64,000 nucleotides of DNA, from positions 1-64,000 of the forward strand of contig JBBDIM010000178.1 of the NCBI GenBank assembly GCA_040880405.1, in the 5' to 3' direction. This document shows, piece after piece, positions 55,928-64,000 of the stretch. Numbering within the stretch: position 1 is the stretch's first letter; every line of letters starts with the position of its first letter. The notes below the pieces were generated by a model. The model was not told the origin of the DNA and searched no databases. It saw only the letters and a program-made list of their open reading frames with translations. Both the position numbers and the translations under genes were made by a program. The stretch is from JBBDIM01 sp040880405. GTDB lineage: Bacteria; Planctomycetota; Planctomycetia; Pirellulales; Pirellulaceae.

Positions 55928-56844
55928 TGCGGGATGGTCGATCGGCCAAACAGCGATCGAAGCTGATCGGCGACGGGAAACTCGGTGGAAATGGGGAGTA
56001 CCGGCACGCGCAAGTCGCGAAAGATTTCGCGCCAGTGGTTTAGGAGGTGCTGAAATTGCTCTCGGAACGAATCCGAGAATCGCGCCCCCTCGGGGATGCG
56101 ATAAGCCTTCCCGCGGTCGATCGCAACCATCCGCTCATCACCAACCAGCGCGGCCCCCAGCGGGTCGTAGATCGCCGCGACGAGCAGGTCGTTATGCGCG
56201 GCCAATCGCGTGGCTAGCCGCTGTGTTTGTTCATCGGCTCCGTCGAGATCGCTGACGAGGACCACCAAGTGGTCATGCGAAACACTTCGCACAACGCCTT
56301 CGAGGACCGAGTTCAGGGTAACATCGCCGCTCGGTGGTTGCGCGGAAGCCAACGCCTGATTCATGCGAACCACCTGCCCCAATAGGTTCAGAATCCGAGC
56401 CTGACCCCGATGCGGAGTTATCTTGACGACCTCCGCTTCGTTGAAGACGATGCCGCCGACTCGGTCGCCCGAATCGAGTGCTCGCCAGGCCGCTAAGGCG
56501 GTCGCCTCTGCCGCCGCGACCGATTTCATTGCCCGGCGACTGCCGAAGAACATCGGACCGCGCTGGTCGACCACGATCAAGACGGGACGCTCTCGTTCTT
56601 CATCGTAGGTTCGGACCTGCGGGGAGCGAAGCCGAGCGGTCGCTTTCCAGTCGATCGTCCGCACGTCATCGCCCGGGTGATACTGCCGCAACTCCCGAAA
56701 GGCAAGTCCTCGACCTCGAAGCCGCGAAGCATGCCTTCCTGCCAACAACGACTGGACCGGCTGCCGGGGCAGGAACGAGAACCCACGGGCCTCCGCTTTG
56801 AGCAGGATCAAGTCTTCCAGTTCGGTCGTGACACGTGCATTCAT
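55924..56844 (-). CDS. DUF58 protein, Bat operon copy
   Basis: A 306-residue DUF58 protein with the family motif PGDDVRTIDWKATAR (about residues 56-70). Its vWA-like strand reads IVVDQRGPM, so the DxSxS site is altered compared with the DUF58 protein at the left edge. Cytosolic; no TM segment seen. Starts 9 nt after MoxR and overlaps the DUF4381 start by 4 nt. Confidence 0.9.
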   Translation of the reverse strand: MNARVTTELEDLILLKAEARGFSFLPRQPVQSLLAGRHASRLRGRGLAFRELRQYHPGDDVRTIDWKATARLRSPQVRTYDEERERPVLIVVDQRGPMFFGSRRAMKSVAAAEATALAAWRALDSGDRVGGIVFNEAEVVKITPHRGQARILNLLGQVVRMNQALASAQPPSGDVTLNSVLEGVVRSVSHDHLVVLVSDLDGADEQTQRLATRLAAHNDLLVAAIYDPLGAALVGDERMVAIDRGKAYRIPEGARFSDSFREQFQHLLNHWREIFRDLRVPVLPISTEFPVADQLRSLFGRSTIPQ

Positions 56845-56853
56845 GGCGATTCT

Positions 56854-57813
<960 letters not shown>

Positions 57814-58011
57814 TGCTGTGTCGCTACCTCAATCGATTCTTGAATCGAGCTGCCGAATTAGCGCAACACGATCCCACTTCGAGATTATTGTTCGACCGCG
57901 ATTCGATCCATATTCGCGCGAAACAAATCATTGTATAGGAGAATGGGCCCGTCTATATTAAACCCGACGCGATCATTTTAGCTCATTTGGGACACGCTAA
58001 GGAAGATAAAC

Positions 58012-59025
58012 ATGCGGATCGATTTGTTCGACGCCCGAATGCTGGAGCCCATGATTTTCTTTTTGGAGCAGCGCGGCATCCAGGCGGAGTCGTTTCTTGA
58101 TCGCGTCCGAATTCCGCGGGAGGTTGTCGCCGAAGGTGGTTGGATCACCAAGCGGCAGGCCTATGATTTGGCGTATGACGTCGTCGACCGTTTGCGGTGC
58201 CCCGAGGCGATCTTCACTGCCTATGATGGTTTCGAACTGGACCACCTTGGTCCCGTTGCGGACGCGATGCGATCCTGCAAAACGGTTAAGGAGGCGCTCG
58301 AAGTTGGTGCGCGACTGGGAAGTACCGCCTATGAAGGGAACCAATATTTCCTGCGGACCGAAGGGGACACGACATGGTTTTGCTACCGCGAGCCCAATGT
58401 TGTCTCCGCCGGGCAAACATTTATCAACGACATGACGTTGATGGTTTACTATCGGTTGATCCGCTCGGCCGCCGCCTGCGAGTGGCGACCGCAACAAATG
58501 CTGATTCGAAATGAGATCATTGGTCGGCACCGCACGGTCACAAACTTCGAGAATTGCCGCGTGGACCCCCATCCGGAGTTTTCGGCCTTGGCGTTTCCGA
58601 CCAAGCTGCTGAGCCAACGCTCCGCTTGGTGGAATGATGCCCCGGTGACGAAGGAAACCGTCGACTGGGAAATACCACCGGGGGATAACCCTCACATCGT
58701 AGACGCCTTGTCTCGGTTGCTCCTTTCATGCTTTCCAATTCAAAGACTGCCGACACTCGACCAATTGGCCGTGATGGTCGATGTCAGCCCGGCCACCCTG
58801 AAAAGGCATCTAGCCGCGACGAGTACCACTTATCGCCAGTTGCTCGATCGAATTCGGTTTGACGCGGCTTGCGAGATGCTGACCACCACACAATTATCTA
58901 TTAAGGAAATCACGCACGAGTTAGGTTATTCCGGCACCAACAACTTCGTCCGTGGTTTTCGTCGAATGACAGGCCTTACGCCTGGCCAGTACCGACTGCG
59001 GGCCCTTGAGGATCGGCGATTTTGA
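58012..59025 (+). CDS. AraC-family regulator
   Basis: A 337-residue regulator with AAGGAAG upstream of the ATG. The N-terminal about 200 residues resemble the arabinose-binding-like domain of OruR/ArgR-type AraC proteins (VADAMRSCKTVKEALEVG). The C-terminal AraC DNA-binding domain (about 238-332) has two helix-turn-helix motifs, DQLAVMVDVSPATLKRHLA and SIKEITHELGYSGTNNFVRG, ending with FRRMTGLTPGQYR. It converges on an OprB-type porin gene, but a regulatory link is not shown. Divergent from the Bat operon with about 200 bp between. Confidence 0.93.
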   Translation: MRIDLFDARMLEPMIFFLEQRGIQAESFLDRVRIPREVVAEGGWITKRQAYDLAYDVVDRLRCPEAIFTAYDGFELDHLGPVADAMRSCKTVKEALEVGARLGSTAYEGNQYFLRTEGDTTWFCYREPNVVSAGQTFINDMTLMVYYRLIRSAAACEWRPQQMLIRNEIIGRHRTVTNFENCRVDPHPEFSALAFPTKLLSQRSAWWNDAPVTKETVDWEIPPGDNPHIVDALSRLLLSCFPIQRLPTLDQLAVMVDVSPATLKRHLAATSTTYRQLLDRIRFDAACEMLTTTQLSIKEITHELGYSGTNNFVRGFRRMTGLTPGQYRLRALEDRRF

Positions 59026-59059
59026 GCGAGTGTCGGCCGGGATTCTCACTCAAAAATCG
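59017..59059. terminator. Bidirectional terminator between AraC and porin genes
   Basis: CGATTTTGAGCGAG (59017-59030) pairs with CTCACTCAAAAATCG (59045-59059) with one bulged base and one mismatch; A/T tracts flank the stem in both directions. It spans both stop codons of the convergent genes, fitting a two-way intrinsic terminator. Confidence 0.65.
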
Positions 59060-60354
59060 ATCTTAGCCCGCAGTCCAATGAGTAATGCGGTATCCACATC
59101 CTCCACTTCGGGAACGAGGACTTGCATGTTGCCGGTCAGGTGGCACCAGGGGGTCACCTCGTAATTGTAAAACAGCTCCGCACCTTGGCCGTCGCCGATG
59201 GTGCCGAGCGCCCCTTGCAGAAAGACGCCGATCTCGTCACTGGTTCCCAAATAATAGTAACCCACGCCAAACCGGTCGTTTTGGCGACCATAGAAGGGGC
59301 TATCGCCGCCGATGCCCGCACTCAGGAAGTACGCCAGCGGATTGGCTTGGTCATCGGCGATTCCCGCCCGGCCGAAAACTCCCCAGCCCTTGCCTGGGGC
59401 ACAGTCGTACATGCTCAGGTATTGATCGGCGTTCCAGTAGAGGGACCAAGTCCCGGACTGCTGATCAATGGGGACATCCGGCAGCAGAATACGAGGATCC
59501 TGTCCCAAAGATACGTATTCTCGACTGCTCCAACTTCCGCCCAAAAGCTGATGCCCTGGCGCGCCGTAGAAGTCGTAACCGATTCGTCCTTCCGCGTTCA
59601 GAGTGACTCCTTCAGCGAAAAGCTCGTTAAATCCGGCGCTCGTCGTGGTATCGGTCGGGTTGAGGACCGTGAAGGTGAAAATCGGCTCCGCCTCATGCAC
59701 AATCGAAAAGCCGCACGCCAAGGTCGAATAGGGAACCGAACGCAGCAAAAGAGGATTGGCCACAAAAGCCATGTTGGAAAATTGATCTTTCCCGCGACGG
59801 TGGGCAAACGCGTTGACATCTCCATCCAGGGTATCCAGTTTTCCGCCAAATACCGCGAAGCTCTCACTCAAAAACTGGGTGAACAGGACATTCGTGAGAT
59901 ACACCTCGTTGCTGTCCGCGACCGGCAGGGAAGTCGGGGTGGTCGCGGGCAAAAAGGCTCCGTCGTATCGCGAAATCGACTCGCCGTAACGATGTTCGCC
60001 ACGCAATTTCACAAACAGGCCTTCTTGCAAGCCGACTTTGCTCAGGTCCCAGTTCATAACGTAGTCGCCATGCCCGGCGAAGGTGAACCGACGATCGATT
60101 CCACCTGCCGTGACCCCATGAGAAAAGGTCGTGTGGTCAATCTCCCACACCATCCCGGACTGCATGAGCGCTGGCCGGACTCCGTGCCAGTCCCCTGTAA
60201 GCTGTGGCCTGTCCCACCAACAACCACCAGCCAACGGCTGACAGCCAATCTCGCATTGGCAGGACGCGGCCCCAAGGTCTTGACTATAAAGAACGCCGGG
60301 AATATAGCAGATAGCCAACAGAACGTGAGCGATGGGTATTCCGGTTCGATTCAT
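59050..60354 (-). CDS. OprB-type carbohydrate-selective porin
   Basis: A 434-residue outer-membrane beta-barrel. The ATG at 60354 is chosen: AAGGA lies about 9 nt upstream and it starts a signal peptide (residues 7-22, ending near VLYSQ); the frame is open to 60414. The mature start has a Cys-rich segment (C-x-C-xxx-C...C) followed by the OprB-like LTGDWHGVRPALMQSGM motif at about 55-71. The barrel ends with a C-terminal Phe (LRAKIDF), as expected for outer-membrane insertion. Sugar uptake is likely; specificity unknown. Its 3' end converges on the AraC gene. Confidence 0.9.
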   Translation of the reverse strand: MNRTGIPIAHVLLAICYIPGVLYSQDLGAASCQCEIGCQPLAGGCWWDRPQLTGDWHGVRPALMQSGMVWEIDHTTFSHGVTAGGIDRRFTFAGHGDYVMNWDLSKVGLQEGLFVKLRGEHRYGESISRYDGAFLPATTPTSLPVADSNEVYLTNVLFTQFLSESFAVFGGKLDTLDGDVNAFAHRRGKDQFSNMAFVANPLLLRSVPYSTLACGFSIVHEAEPIFTFTVLNPTDTTTSAGFNELFAEGVTLNAEGRIGYDFYGAPGHQLLGGSWSSREYVSLGQDPRILLPDVPIDQQSGTWSLYWNADQYLSMYDCAPGKGWGVFGRAGIADDQANPLAYFLSAGIGGDSPFYGRQNDRFGVGYYYLGTSDEIGVFLQGALGTIGDGQGAELFYNYEVTPWCHLTGNMQVLVPEVEDVDTALLIGLRAKIDF

Positions 60355-60705
60355 CTTAGGCATTCCTTGCCAATAGAGTCGGTTTGATCGTGTCTCCATC
60401 TTCGGTTCGCGCAACCGTCGTGGTCCCGAAAAGTGCTAGGCGTCCCTACAATTCGTTTGATCGTCACGGAAATCTGATAGATTGAGGCGTTGATCGCAAT
60501 CAACTTGCGATGGATAGATATGGCGCGTATGGCGCAAGAGGAGATTCTCGATCGAAACAATCGCCGGTCGAAAGCCGCGTCATGCCATTGATATCCAGTG
60601 TTTTTTTACACAGTAATCAAATACAACAATGAAACTTGAAGTAAAAGCGAATGTCGGCAGGAAGTCTGATTCGGAAAACGAAATATCACAGGTAGGAATA
60701 AACTG
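60355..60705. other. Intergenic region between porin and YiaW-like genes
   Basis: About 350 bp holding the divergent promoters of the porin and the DUF3302 gene. No strong palindrome or repeat seen beyond a short ATGGCGC direct repeat near 60520-60535. Confidence 0.5.
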
Positions 60706-61038
60706 ATGGTGGACATGGCCACGTGGTTTGCTTGGTTCGTACTTTTGGTACTCTTTTCAGCGGGTGTGATTCTGATTGTCCTGCTCGGCTCGTTGCCTGG
60801 GCAAATCGCCCGCGGGCGGAATCACCCCCATGCCAGCGCAATCCAGGTCGCCGGCTGGTTGGGGCTGGCACTGGGTGGCGTGGGCTGGCCGCTCGCGCTA
60901 ATTTGGGCCTTCGTGCCTGTTTCTTCGGAGCACCATACGAAAGCCGAATCCGCCGAAATGGAATCGCTTCGTCGTCGCGTCGATGAACTGCAGTCCGCGC
61001 TCGACTCACTTATCGCCGGTAAAAGCGGACCTCGCTAA
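60706..61038 (+). CDS. yiaW: DUF3302 inner-membrane protein (YiaW-like)
   Basis: A 110-residue protein with two TM helices (about 6-28 and 48-70), separated by a short loop (LPGQIARGRNHPHA), and a C-terminal coiled coil (about 85-103). This matches the DUF3302 family (E. coli YiaW, about 107 residues), which is encoded beside the HlyD-like YiaV; the same pair occurs here with 27 nt spacing. Probably supports membrane efflux or secretion with its partner. Confidence 0.85.
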   Translation: MVDMATWFAWFVLLVLFSAGVILIVLLGSLPGQIARGRNHPHASAIQVAGWLGLALGGVGWPLALIWAFVPVSSEHHTKAESAEMESLRRRVDELQSALDSLIAGKSGPR

Positions 61039-61065
61039 TCTCTTCCACCGATTGGATTTCACATC

Positions 61066-62190
61066 ATGATCGCGCTCTTCACGATCCTTTACGCGGCTTG
61101 CATTTGGTTGATTTACGCCAAGCTGAAGGTCAGGCCAACCGCTTGGAATTTGGCCGGATTTATCGTGGTCGGCGTGTTATTTATCGGGACGGTCGTCATC
61201 TTCTGGCAGTTCTCGGCACCGATCTCAAGTCAGGTCGTGGTGGCTCGGCCCACGATCCAGATCGTACCGCAGGTGAAAGGCCCCATCACGCGGATCGTCG
61301 CCGTACCCAATCAGAGGCTGGTAAAAGGACAGGACATCCTGTTTGAGATCCAGAAGGATCCGTACGAGTTCGCCGTCCAGCAAAAACAAGCCGCCCTTGG
61401 GGCAGCCGAACAGAATGTCCAACAGTTGCAAGCCGGATTGAAGGTCGCCCAGGCCTCAATCACCGAAGCCACGGCTCGGACTGCCGCCGCCAAGGCCGAT
61501 TATGTGGCCAAGGAGCAGGTCAATGAACGTTCCGCCGGCGCGGTCAGTGAACTGGAAATAACCAATTTGCGAGAACGTTATGCCGCATCCGAAGCGGGTG
61601 TTGAGAAGTCAAAGGCTGTTTTGGAAGAGGCGACCTTTTCCTTGGCCGCCGCCAAGCAGCAGGTGGAACTGGCCCAGGCTAATCTCGATCAGGCGGAGTT
61701 TGATCTCCGGCAGTGTACGGTCTACGCGCCCGCCGATGGTTTTGTCACCAACTGGCAGGTCCGCGAGGGAGCCATGGCTGTTCCTTTGCCGCTCTCACCA
61801 ATGGGGAGCTTTATCGATACCTCTCAGGTCGATGTGGTCGCCGTGTTTAGCCAAAACGTGTTAAAGAATGTGAAACCGGGCGACAAGGTCGAAATCGCGC
61901 TGAAAAGCCACCCCGGTCAAATCTTCTCGGGGACGGTCGAGTCGCGGATTGAAGCGAGCGGGGAAGGACAGTTTGTAACGAGCGGCCAACTGTTGAGCGC
62001 AGCCCAGATCCACTCCAGTGGCAAATTCGCCGTGAAGCTCCATCTTGATGATGGGGACCTGAGGGATTCGATTGCCATGGGCACCTCGGGGGTAGCGACC
62101 ATCTATACCCAGCGTGGCTCACCCTTCCACGTAATCAGTACCGTCACGGTTCGGATCAAGGCCTGGATGTACTATCTGTTGCCCATATAG
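61066..62190 (+). CDS. yiaV: HlyD-family membrane fusion protein (YiaV-like)
   Basis: A 374-residue adaptor with two N-terminal TM helices (about 2-18 and 28-46), a lipoyl-like segment (RPTIQIVPQVKGPITRIV in the 60s-80s), a long helical hairpin (about 105-215) and a C-terminal beta-barrel (VYAPADGFVTNWQVREGAM at about 222-240). Follows the DUF3302 gene in the order seen for E. coli yiaW/yiaV. No pump gene of the ABC or RND type follows, which is usual for this branch. Substrate unknown. Confidence 0.88.
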   Translation: MIALFTILYAACIWLIYAKLKVRPTAWNLAGFIVVGVLFIGTVVIFWQFSAPISSQVVVARPTIQIVPQVKGPITRIVAVPNQRLVKGQDILFEIQKDPYEFAVQQKQAALGAAEQNVQQLQAGLKVAQASITEATARTAAAKADYVAKEQVNERSAGAVSELEITNLRERYAASEAGVEKSKAVLEEATFSLAAAKQQVELAQANLDQAEFDLRQCTVYAPADGFVTNWQVREGAMAVPLPLSPMGSFIDTSQVDVVAVFSQNVLKNVKPGDKVEIALKSHPGQIFSGTVESRIEASGEGQFVTSGQLLSAAQIHSSGKFAVKLHLDDGDLRDSIAMGTSGVATIYTQRGSPFHVISTVTVRIKAWMYYLLPI

Positions 62191-62551
62191 GGCGTGGTTC
62201 AATGTGAAAAGCTCGTTGACTGCTGGCACCTTCTAAGTGACAGCAATGCCGCCACTGGCCGCTTCGCGATTGGGTTTTTGTCGCGTGAAAAGCGCCAGCG
62301 GCGTCTCAAGATCGTCAAAATTAGAAAACTCCCTCAATTCCACCCAATCGGGCAATCGATAGAACCTCTCGGACTAGTCCATTCAGGTGAGATTTGGAGG
62401 TCCTCGGCTTGTCGACGGTAGGCCTGACAAGTTGTGTCCGTCGGACACAACTCGCGCGACTCTCAAAGTCGGTCCGGAATCCCAAGAACTCGCCTTGAGA
62501 GCCGGCCTCATTTTCGCGGGGAACCGGTCATGAGGAATTGAGCAGCTCAAT
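62191..62551. other. Intergenic region upstream of DcaP-like porin
   Basis: About 360 bp without a recognisable gene. It holds the 23-bp palindrome described below, about 100 bp before the porin start. Confidence 0.6.
62430..62452. promoter_or_regulatory. Perfect 23-bp palindrome
   Basis: AGTTGTGTCCG (62430-62440) and CGGACACAACT (62442-62452) are perfect complements around one central base. It is 100 bp upstream of the porin ATG, so an operator is possible; a mobile palindromic repeat is the alternative. Confidence 0.6.
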
Positions 62552-63940
62552 ATGACTCGTATCAAGCTCTACTGTCTGGCGCTACAGGCCTTGCGAATCG
62601 CTAGTCTGATTTCGTGTGCCTGCCCATCGGCGCAGGTCATGGCGCAAGGTTTTGAGACCTACCAGGAGTACCCGTCGGATTACTTTGAACAAGTGATCCC
62701 GCAAAGCCCTCGCTTGATCCCCACCAACATCTACCAACCTGGGATCGTCGATAGCCCTGAGTCCACGGCCCCATCGACCTCCTCCCCCTACATGGAGCAG
62801 ACCGCCGCCAGCTCCGGTGAGATGTACCGGATCGACCAGGTTTCGACGATGCCGCTCACCAATAATTTCACCGCTGCACCGGACTTCGAGGGTGGGCTGA
62901 TTGTAGTTGGAGAAAACGTTGCCTTAAAAATTGGCGGGTATGTTAAAGCGGATCTGATCCATGACTACGACGCCATTGATTCCACCGATTCATTTGACAC
63001 CACGAGTATTCCCACCTCGGGAATTGGCCGAGAGAACACGCGATTCCATGCCCGGCAATCGCGGCTTAGCTTCGATACCCGTTGGCGGTTGAATGGAGAA
63101 GTCGCCAAAGCCTTTGTCGAGGCCGACTTTTTTGGCGGCGATGGCGACTTTTTTCGGCTTCGTCACGCCTACGGTCGAGTGGGGAATTTCACCGCGGGGC
63201 AAACCTGGACCACCTTCACCGACCCCTCGGCGGTCCCGCAGACGCTCGACTTTGAAGGCGCGGTGTCGAACGTCAACCGCCGTCAGGGGCTTGTGCGATG
63301 GGATCAACCGCTGTGGATCGACAGTCTTTCGCTGGCGATTGCGGTGGAAGACCCGCGGATCATCGTCGAAGCCCCGTCCCTCGTCTCCGGTGAAGGGCGT
63401 ACCGAGTCTCCCGACTTTATCACACGGCTTCGATCGGAGCACGACTGGGGTGAATTCCAGGGGGCGTTTGTCCTGAGACATCTCGGCTTCCAGCCGGTCG
63501 GCGAGCCGGTGATCGACGGGACCGCGTGGGGCTTTAATTTCACCGGAGCGGCCATGCTGGGTGAGCGGACTAGGGCCTACTCGCAAATTACCTTCGGCGA
63601 AGGAATCGGAAGTTATCGTGGTTCGCCGGATGTCGTTGCTACCGGCCCGGACACCGCCGAGATTCTGCCGATGTTTGGCTGGATGATCGGCGTCCACCAT
63701 GAGTGGGCCGATCGCCTCACCTCGAACTTCACCTACAGCAAGCTCTCACTCGAAGACCTACCGGGCCAAGACCCCACCAACCTCCGCGACACCACCTACC
63801 TCGCCGCCAACATCATCGCAAACCCATACGAGCGAGTCTTCTGCGGTGTTGAGTACCTCTATGGAATTCGAGAAGACGCAAGCGGCGCACAAGGAGACGC
63901 TCATCGAATCCAGATGTCTTTCGGCTTTTATCTCCCGTAA
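62552..63940 (+). CDS. DcaP-like trimeric porin
   Basis: A 462-residue outer-membrane porin. An N-terminal hydrophobic region (about residues 10-32, ending VMAQGF) acts as signal peptide. A low-complexity Pro/Ser/Thr segment follows, and the barrel begins at VALKIGGYVKADLIHDYDAI (about 128-147), a landmark of DcaP-type porins, with the TRFHARQSRLSFDTRW and GRVGNFTAGQTWTTFTDPSA segments next. The last strand ends in SFGFYLP. A dicarboxylate or related anion channel role is inferred from the family. Preceded by a perfect palindrome; follows the YiaW/YiaV pair on the same strand. Confidence 0.85.
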   Translation: MTRIKLYCLALQALRIASLISCACPSAQVMAQGFETYQEYPSDYFEQVIPQSPRLIPTNIYQPGIVDSPESTAPSTSSPYMEQTAASSGEMYRIDQVSTMPLTNNFTAAPDFEGGLIVVGENVALKIGGYVKADLIHDYDAIDSTDSFDTTSIPTSGIGRENTRFHARQSRLSFDTRWRLNGEVAKAFVEADFFGGDGDFFRLRHAYGRVGNFTAGQTWTTFTDPSAVPQTLDFEGAVSNVNRRQGLVRWDQPLWIDSLSLAIAVEDPRIIVEAPSLVSGEGRTESPDFITRLRSEHDWGEFQGAFVLRHLGFQPVGEPVIDGTAWGFNFTGAAMLGERTRAYSQITFGEGIGSYRGSPDVVATGPDTAEILPMFGWMIGVHHEWADRLTSNFTYSKLSLEDLPGQDPTNLRDTTYLAANIIANPYERVFCGVEYLYGIREDASGAQGDAHRIQMSFGFYLP

Positions 63941-64000
63941 GCCCGCGGACAGTAAGCGACAAGTGGTCAAACCCAGAAGTTTATTGGGTCTGAAAGGGGA

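Noticed and set aside
59122..60387. Long open frame (about 420 codons) on the plus strand opposite the OprB-type porin
   Set aside because: No recognisable domain or start signal; the minus strand has a complete porin with signal peptide and C-terminal Phe. The open frame is a codon-bias shadow.

Overview
The window looks like chromosomal DNA of a planctomycete, most plausibly a Pirellulales-type organism. The evidence is a set of families largely confined to or expanded in that phylum: a DUF1559 pseudopilin-like protein with a carboxypeptidase-regulatory-like lipoprotein, a DUF1501 protein beside a cytochrome-type DUF1549/DUF1553 protein, a formylglycine arylsulfatase, and a giant TPR protein. 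This is inference from protein content; no rRNA or other phylogenetic marker is present, and I saw no tRNA gene or CRISPR array.

Left part (1-16.5 kb): a leftward MoxR ATPase / DUF58 / BatA-like locus runs off the left edge. Divergent to it are a 4,096-residue TPR protein with a duplicated C-terminal beta-sandwich module and a two-TM coiled-coil protein. Next (16.3-19.6 kb) come a decayed outer-membrane gene, two cytochrome P460 proteins (one fused to a di-heme cytochrome c) and a divergent Crp/Fnr regulator. A perfect TGTCA-N6-TGACA palindrome lies between the regulator and the nearer cytochrome gene.

20-32 kb is a sugar-acid type catabolic island. Leftward are a GntR regulator with two winged-helix domains, a DUF1549/DUF1553 cytochrome protein, a DUF1501 protein, a DUF1559 protein and a lipoprotein. 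Rightward are a galactonate-dehydratase-like enolase-superfamily enzyme, a ceramidase-N-like protein, an internally deleted DHDPS/KDG-aldolase remnant and an MFS transporter. A 28-bp near-perfect palindrome sits in the divergent promoter region.

32-42 kb holds a two-component system facing a complete tripartite RND efflux operon (adaptor, HAE1-type pump, outer-membrane factor). 42-43 kb is gene-poor and contains a truncated dinB. 43-50.5 kb is a compact rightward cluster: HAD hydrolase, DUF1254/DUF1214 protein, NTF2-like protein, Gly-rich TPR protein, arylsulfatase. 50.55-51.65 kb is a non-coding island packed with several unrelated hairpin-forming repeats.

51.6-57.8 kb is a complete, translationally coupled Bat operon (MoxR, DUF58, DUF4381, BatA, BatB-like, BatC-like, BatD-like), a second copy of the MoxR theme seen at the left edge. 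The right end has an AraC regulator converging on an OprB-type porin, a YiaW/YiaV-like pair (DUF3302 plus HlyD adaptor) and a DcaP-like porin preceded by a perfect 23-bp palindrome.
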